Of a stretch of DNA of 64,000 bases, positions 60,034 through 64,000 are shown in pieces. The notes beneath the pieces are model-generated. The model was not told the origin of the DNA, made no database searches, and saw nothing but the letters and a program-made list of their open reading frames with translations. Origin of the DNA: JAHEEL01 sp963836085. Its GTDB lineage: Bacteria > Actinomycetota > Acidimicrobiia > Spongiisociales > UBA5794. Each line of letters begins with the position of its first letter. Positions within the stretch are counted from its first letter, which is position 1. Where the stretch lies: contig CAWIHT010000011.1 in NCBI GenBank assembly GCA_963836085.1, positions 248,001-312,000 of the forward strand. The letters run 5' to 3'. The translations under genes were made by a program, and so were the position numbers.

Positions 60034-61141
60034 ATGGAACCGACTGATCTCCGATCCCTCCTGAACGAGTTGCGCTCGCGGCTCGACGACGCCCGGAGGT
60101 TCCTTTGACGTCGAAGGCAAGGAAGCTGCCCTCGTCGAACTGAGACAGCAGGCGTCCGCTCCGGATCTCTGGGATGACCAGGATCGAGCACTCGAGGTGA
60201 CGAGAACCCTCGCCAGGCACGAACGAACCATCGAGCAGGTCGCGACACTCGACGGTGCCCTCGATGACGCTGAGGTCCTGATCGAACTCGCCGTCGAAGA
60301 GGACGATGCCGCGTCGCTCGAGGACGCGATGGGTGAGCTTCGGGAGACCGAGACGACCCTCGGTCGTCTCGAGCGCGAGACGCTCTTCTTCGGTCCCTAC
60401 GACGACTCGACCGCCATCGTGTCGGTCCACGCCGGAGCCGGCGGTGTCGACGCCCAGGACTGGGCCGACATGCTGTTCCGCATGTATCTGCGGTACCTCG
60501 AACGAACCGACTTCACCGTCGAAGTCGACGAGTACATGGTCGGCGACGAAGCCGGGATCAAATCTGCGACCATGACGGTGAAAGGCGACCACGCCTACGG
60601 GATCTTCGAGAGCGAGCGAGGCGTCCACCGTCTCGTTCGTATCAGCCCGTTCGACTCGGCAGCCCGCCGCCACACGGCATTCGCCGGCGTCGACGTGATC
60701 CCCGAGGTCGACATCAAAGAGGTCGAGATCAATTCGGAGGACCTGCGGGTCGACACGTACCGGGCGTCGGGTGCGGGTGGCCAGCACATCAACAAGACGG
60801 ACTCGGCCGTGCGCCTCACCCATCTCCCGACCGGTGTCGTCGTCAGTTGCCAGGCCGAACGGTCGCAGACACAGAACAGGGTACGGGCAATGCACCTCCT
60901 TGCCGCCCGTCTCGCCGAGCGGTCCCGCCTGGAGCAACAGCAGCAGGTCGACGCAATCCGTGGCGATCAGACCGAGGCCGGCTGGGGACACCAGATCCGA
61001 TCGTATGTGCTTCAGCCGTACCAGATGGTGAAGGATCTCCGCACCGGCCATGAGATCGGCAACATCCAAGGCGTCCTCGACGGCGACCTCGACCCCCTGG
61101 TCGATAGCTACCTCCAATGGCGCCGCGAACAAGCGGACTAG
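60034..61141 (+). CDS. prfB: Peptide chain release factor 2, programmed +1 frameshift
   Basis: 368 residues when joined: 24 codons in one frame (60034-60105), then +1 to 60107-61141. It releases peptides at UGA and UAA. The second part has the codon-recognition SPF in ISPFDSAARR, and the catalytic loop GAGGQHINKTDSAVR. After the shift the protein reads DVEGKEAALVELRQQ and SAPDLWDD as in other RF2 proteins. The in-frame TGA at 60106-60108 is not a defect but the conserved autoregulatory site: low RF2 favours the shift. Confidence 0.96.
60095..60109 (+). other. prfB programmed frameshift site
   Basis: GGAGG (60095-60099), 3 nt, CTT TGA C. The slippery CTT, in-frame TGA followed by C, and a Shine-Dalgarno-like sequence 3 nt upstream match the classic RF2 shift signal. 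One T (60106) is skipped. Confidence 0.93.
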
Positions 61142-61144
61142 GTG

Positions 61145-61237
61145 GAGCTACCAGCTTCTCTTCGGGCTCAACGAAGCGATGTGCAGCAGCAATGACCGTT
61201 CCGGTTCATCGGGTTGTCTTGCTGGCGACTGGTAGCT
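61145..61237. repeat. Intergenic palindromic repeat, copy D
   Basis: GAGCTACCAGCTTC (61145-61158), identical over 14 bp to copy A, starts 4 nt past the prfB stop. AGCTACCAG (61146-61154) and CTGGTAGCT (61229-61237) form a 9-bp inverted repeat across 74 nt. Confidence 0.75.
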
Positions 61238-61260
61238 GGCATCTAGTGGCTCTCCGCAAT

Positions 61261-61279
61261 ACCCCTCCTAAACAGGGGT
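61261..61279. terminator. Small GC-rich hairpin between prfB and ftsE
   Basis: ACCCCT - 7 nt - AGGGGT, 6-bp stem, between repeat copy D and ftsE. No T-run. The rest of the 200-bp spacer shows no RNA gene. Confidence 0.25.
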
Positions 61280-61342
61280 CGCGGGTAACCTGCCATCGCG
61301 CTGGCGGGTGGGGTAGGACGACGCAGCCGCGATAGGGATTTC

Positions 61343-62296
61343 ATGATCCGTCTTGAGAATGTCACGAAGGTCTACGACGGTGGTGTCGTGGCCCTCAAAG
61401 ATGTCGATCTCGACATCAACAAGGGTGAGTTCGTCTTCCTGGTCGGCCCTTCTGGGTCGGGGAAGTCGACGCTCATCCGTCTCATGATGCGCGAGGAAGC
61501 TCCCACGAACGGTGACATCTGGATCGCAGGCAAGCATGCCTCTGTCCTACCGGGGTGGAAGATCCCGCACCTTCGTCGGTCGATCGGCACGGTGTTCCAG
61601 GACTTCAAGCTGCTGCCGAACAAGACGGTCTACGAGAATGTCGCATTTGCTATGGAAGTGACGGGCAAGTCACGCGCGGCCATCGATGGGCAGGTCCCGC
61701 AGGTTCTCAAACTCGTCGGTCTCTCCGAGATGGCTGAACGGCTGCCACGCCGGCTCTCGGGTGGTGAGCAGCAGCGCGTATCGGTGGCCCGGGCGTTCGT
61801 GAATCGTCCGCTCATTCTGCTCGCCGATGAGCCGACCGGAAACCTCGACCCCGCAACGTCCGTTGGCATCATGCGCATCCTCGACCGCATCAACCGCACC
61901 GGAACCACCGTGGTGATGGCGACGCACGACCATGCGATCGTCGATGCCATGCGCCGGCGCGTTGTCCAACTCGAACGCGGCCGCATCCTGCGCGACGAGA
62001 GCCGCGGCGTCTACGAGACAGCTCTTGAAGGATCGGCGGAACTCCCGGACGGCGTCACGATCGGGGAGATCGCCATCGAAGCCGAAGAGATCGACACCAC
62101 GGTCGAGGCAGAGTCGTCGACGCAGGTCGAGTCAGAGGAAATGACGGCTACGGCTTCCTCGTCGGACGAGACCGACACCTCCAAAGATGCAGCAGCCGAT
62201 GCACCCGATGAGGAGACCGCACCCAACGGTCCAGACTCGGACGTCGTCGTTGTGATCGAACCCGACGGCGAGACCGGAGAAGAGGTCGAGGTATGA
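61343..62296 (+). CDS. ftsE: Cell-division ATPase FtsE with acidic C-terminal tail
   Basis: 317 residues against about 229 usually. ABC ATPase: VGPSGSGKSTLIRLMMREE, LSGGEQQRVSVARAF, LLADEPTGNLD, ATHDHAI. From about residue 229 there is an additional 88-residue tail, strongly acidic and rich in Glu, Asp, Ser, Thr and Ala (for example EEIDTTVEAESSTQVESEEM), with no predicted fold. It forms a complex with FtsX to control a peptidoglycan hydrolase regulator. Its stop overlaps the ftsX start (ATGA). Confidence 0.94.
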   Translation: MIRLENVTKVYDGGVVALKDVDLDINKGEFVFLVGPSGSGKSTLIRLMMREEAPTNGDIWIAGKHASVLPGWKIPHLRRSIGTVFQDFKLLPNKTVYENVAFAMEVTGKSRAAIDGQVPQVLKLVGLSEMAERLPRRLSGGEQQRVSVARAFVNRPLILLADEPTGNLDPATSVGIMRILDRINRTGTTVVMATHDHAIVDAMRRRVVQLERGRILRDESRGVYETALEGSAELPDGVTIGEIAIEAEEIDTTVEAESSTQVESEEMTATASSSDETDTSKDAAADAPDEETAPNGPDSDVVVVIEPDGETGEEVEV

Positions 62297-63180
62297 GCCG
62301 GATCTCGTATCTCCTGAGAGAGGCATTCACGAACATCGGCCGGAACGGTTTGGTTGTGCTGGGTGCCGTGCTCGCCGTCTTCATCTCGCTCACGCTCACC
62401 TTCGGAACCCTCGTCTTCGGCGAGGTGGTGCGGATCAACACCCTTCAATGGGCTGAAGATGTTCGTGTCATTGCCTTCGTCCGCGACGACGCCCTGACGT
62501 CGGTGCCCGAGCTGCAGGCGGAGATGGAGAGCTGGGAAGAGGTCGAGAGCGTCTACTTCGTCTCGAAATCCGAGGCACTCGACGAGGCACGCGTGCTGCT
62601 GTCCAACCAACCGGCAACGCTGCGCGTGATCGAAGACAGCCCGGATATCGTCCCCGCCTCGCTTCGCATCAAGCCGGTCAATCCCGACGACTACCAGACG
62701 ATCGTGACGCGCCTCCAGGCCACGCCCGGGTTATTGAGAATCCAATCGGCCGGGCAGGCCATCGATGCCATGATTTCTCTGAGGGACGGCCTCCAGGTGA
62801 TGTTCTGGTTGCTCGCGCTCGCCCTCGGAGTCGCCGCCGTTGCCCTCATCGCCAACACCATTCACATGGCGATCTACGCACGACGCGAAGAGATCGAGAT
62901 CATGCGGCTCGTTGGGGCATCGAATTGGTTCATCCGCGTCCCGTTCTTACTCGAAGGTGCGATTGAAGGGTTCATCGGAGCCGCTGTCGCCGTCGGTTTC
63001 GTTGTCGTTGCCCAGCAACTGGCGGTCGATCGTTTGACCGATCTGCCGGACTGGATCAACGTCGCTGTCCAACACGACTATCTCTATTCGCAGGGCGCGC
63101 TGGTCCTGGTGTTTGGGGTGCTCGCCGGTCTGATCGGCAGTGGCCTGAGCCTCACGGTCCACAAGTACCTGCGAACGTGA
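62293..63180 (+). CDS. ftsX: Cell-division membrane protein FtsX
   Basis: 295 residues. N-terminal cytosolic helix and first membrane helix (GLVVLGAVLAVFISLTLTF), a large extracytoplasmic loop (about residues 45-165), then three helices in FtsX order, with NTIHMAIYARREEIEIMRLV and GASNWFIRVPFLLEGAIEG. It signals from FtsE to the outside hydrolase. Overlaps with ftsE before and the secreted protein after. Confidence 0.95.
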   Translation: MSRISYLLREAFTNIGRNGLVVLGAVLAVFISLTLTFGTLVFGEVVRINTLQWAEDVRVIAFVRDDALTSVPELQAEMESWEEVESVYFVSKSEALDEARVLLSNQPATLRVIEDSPDIVPASLRIKPVNPDDYQTIVTRLQATPGLLRIQSAGQAIDAMISLRDGLQVMFWLLALALGVAAVALIANTIHMAIYARREEIEIMRLVGASNWFIRVPFLLEGAIEGFIGAAVAVGFVVVAQQLAVDRLTDLPDWINVAVQHDYLYSQGALVLVFGVLAGLIGSGLSLTVHKYLRT

Positions 63181-64000
63181 CACGCGCGCGCCGTCTCCTC
63201 GCTTCCGGTCTCGCCCTGGTCCTGCTGCTCGTCGTCGTGCCCGCAGCTTCGGCCGATGAGGACCTTGCTAGCGATCTCCAGAACGTCAAGCAGCGCATCG
63301 AGTCGCTGAGCGGCCAGATCAGCTCGGTGACGGCCAGTCGCAGCGCGCTCGCCGGTGAGATCCAGGCGACACAGGTGCGGATGGATGAAGTCCTCGAATC
63401 CCTCACCTCGCTCCGAACGGAGCTGTTTGCGGTCGAGTCCGGAATCTCACGCAAGGAGCGATCCCTTCGCGACGTCCGAACCGATCTCCACGCCCAGTAT
63501 CAGTCACTCGCGATGACGAGGTCGGAGTTGGGGTCTGCTCGCGACGACGCCGTGTTCCATGCCGTCGAGACCTACATGAGTGCGGGCTTAGGCGTCCCGG
63601 CCGTGGCGCTGTCCGCCAAGGTCTGGACCGACATTGCCGTCGGCCTGGTGTATCTCGACCGAGTTACGGCGGACGGTACCGAGACCGTCGAACGATTCGA
63701 GACGCTGCTTGTCGATGAAGAGGTGGCCAGCGCTGCGATCGAAGAGCAAGAAGTGGGGCTCTCCGTGGATCTCGCTGAGCTCCGCGGAGCAGAGGAGCGT
63801 CTCGCGGTCCTCGAGGACGAGATGCAGGATGCAAGCGATGCGCTTGACCAGGTGTACGAGGATCAACGCTCTCTGCTCGCCGCGTATGACGCCGAGATCG
63901 AGGAGATCGAAGGCGAGATCACCTCGCTCGAGAAGGAGCAGGCATCGATCAGGAAGCTGATCGCCCAGCAGACCAAGGCCGCCGGCTCGTCACCGGGGAC
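63177..64000 (+). CDS. Secreted coiled-coil protein, EnvC/RipC-like (3' end beyond window)
   Basis: An open frame from GTG 63177 (overlapping the ftsX stop) runs off the end of the window, 274 complete codons visible plus two bases. A signal peptide lies at about residues 1-26 (core LVLLLVVVPAASA), then a long coiled coil rich in Glu, Leu, Ser and Gln (QNVKQRIESLSGQISSV, then LRGAEERLAVLEDEMQD, YDAEIEEIEGEITSLEKEQ). Such proteins are the FtsEX partner that activates or carries a peptidoglycan hydrolase domain (EnvC, PcsB, RipC); an M23 or NlpC/P60 domain may follow outside the window. Confidence 0.85.
   Translation, partial: MTRARRLLASGLALVLLLVVVPAASADEDLASDLQNVKQRIESLSGQISSVTASRSALAGEIQATQVRMDEVLESLTSLRTELFAVESGISRKERSLRDVRTDLHAQYQSLAMTRSELGSARDDAVFHAVETYMSAGLGVPAVALSAKVWTDIAVGLVYLDRVTADGTETVERFETLLVDEEVASAAIEEQEVGLSVDLAELRGAEERLAVLEDEMQDASDALDQVYEDQRSLLAAYDAEIEEIEGEITSLEKEQASIRKLIAQQTKAAGSSPG

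Noticed and set aside
60034..60108. prfB broken by an in-frame TGA after 24 codons
   Set aside because: The GGAGG-N3-CTT TGA C context and continuity of the RF2 sequence after +1 show a programmed frameshift, not a mutation.
61142..61342. tRNA, tmRNA or riboswitch in the 200-bp prfB-ftsE spacer
   Set aside because: No cloverleaf, CCA end, or known aptamer consensus seen; it holds repeat copy D and a small hairpin.
1..64000. Prophage, insertion sequence or genomic island
   Set aside because: No integrase, transposase, phage structural genes or tRNA-flanked boundaries; base composition looks even apart from short spacers.

Overview
This 64 kb window is high-GC bacterial chromosome with dense coding and no gene-free stretch over 300 bp; the longest spacer is about 200 bp, at 61142-61342. 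Gene content points to the Actinomycetota, probably an Acidimicrobiia-like or related uncultured lineage. The reasons are coenzyme F420 genes (cofD, cofE) with an LLM-type flavin/F420 oxidoreductase, the order cofE-cofD ... DUF5719-DUF3499 ... manB-Trm112-SIS-ahcY (a conserved actinobacterial neighbourhood), an actinobacterial-type SUF block, an acyl-CoA carboxylase made of biotin carboxylase/BCCP and carboxyltransferase subunits, and many starts that look leaderless. There is no sign of prophage, insertion sequence, CRISPR, rRNA or tRNA. The taxonomic call is an inference from gene content.

Layout. 1-4964: NAD salvage (end of pncB; pncA), a SRPBCC gene and a divergent TetR regulator with a clear palindromic operator, an MDR oxidoreductase, and a GH3-like protein lacking catalytic residues. 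4992-10208 (minus): sufC-sufS-sufU without sufB/sufD, then DUF1684, LLM oxidoreductase, a TlpA-like thioredoxin and DsbB. 10269-12304: small membrane, lipoprotein and unknown genes, an amidohydrolase and a 28-codon membrane ORF. 12382-18005: lpd, a dihydrolipoamide acyltransferase (E2), a single-ORF LipB-LipA fusion, and an M24 peptidase, mostly overlapping. 18051-23500: transketolase, a membrane protein, cobalamin adenosyltransferase, leucyl aminopeptidase and a secreted CAP protein. 23497-30150 (minus): rhodanese-ThiF, Sir2, an unknown gene, an ABC exporter and a PASTA-bearing class A PBP. 30253-36872: methylmalonyl-CoA mutase large subunit, both carboxylase subunits, a lytic transglycosylase-like protein and biotin ligase; with the adenosyltransferase these fit propionyl-CoA to succinyl-CoA conversion. 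36869-38691: NAD-sugar epimerase and an Fpg-family glycosylase. 38797-53138: F420 genes followed by a large envelope-glycan block (two giant membrane proteins, GtrA, GT2, DUF5719, manB, SIS isomerase, ahcY). 53250-64000: comF, hpf, an orphan response regulator, secA, an Abhydrolase_9 protein, prfB with a programmed +1 frameshift, and ftsE-ftsX followed by a coiled-coil secreted protein cut by the window end.

Expression style. Operon-internal genes are commonly joined by 4-bp ATGA/GTGA overlaps. First genes of transcription units often have a TANNNT hexamer ending 6-8 nt before the start codon and no Shine-Dalgarno sequence, which is what leaderless transcription would look like. Three copies of an intergenic palindromic repeat sharing the 12-mer GAGCTACCAGCT lie just after stop codons (38.7, 55.2, 61.2 kb), and a different short tandem array follows ahcY at 53.15 kb. 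The most unusual protein is the LipB-LipA fusion.
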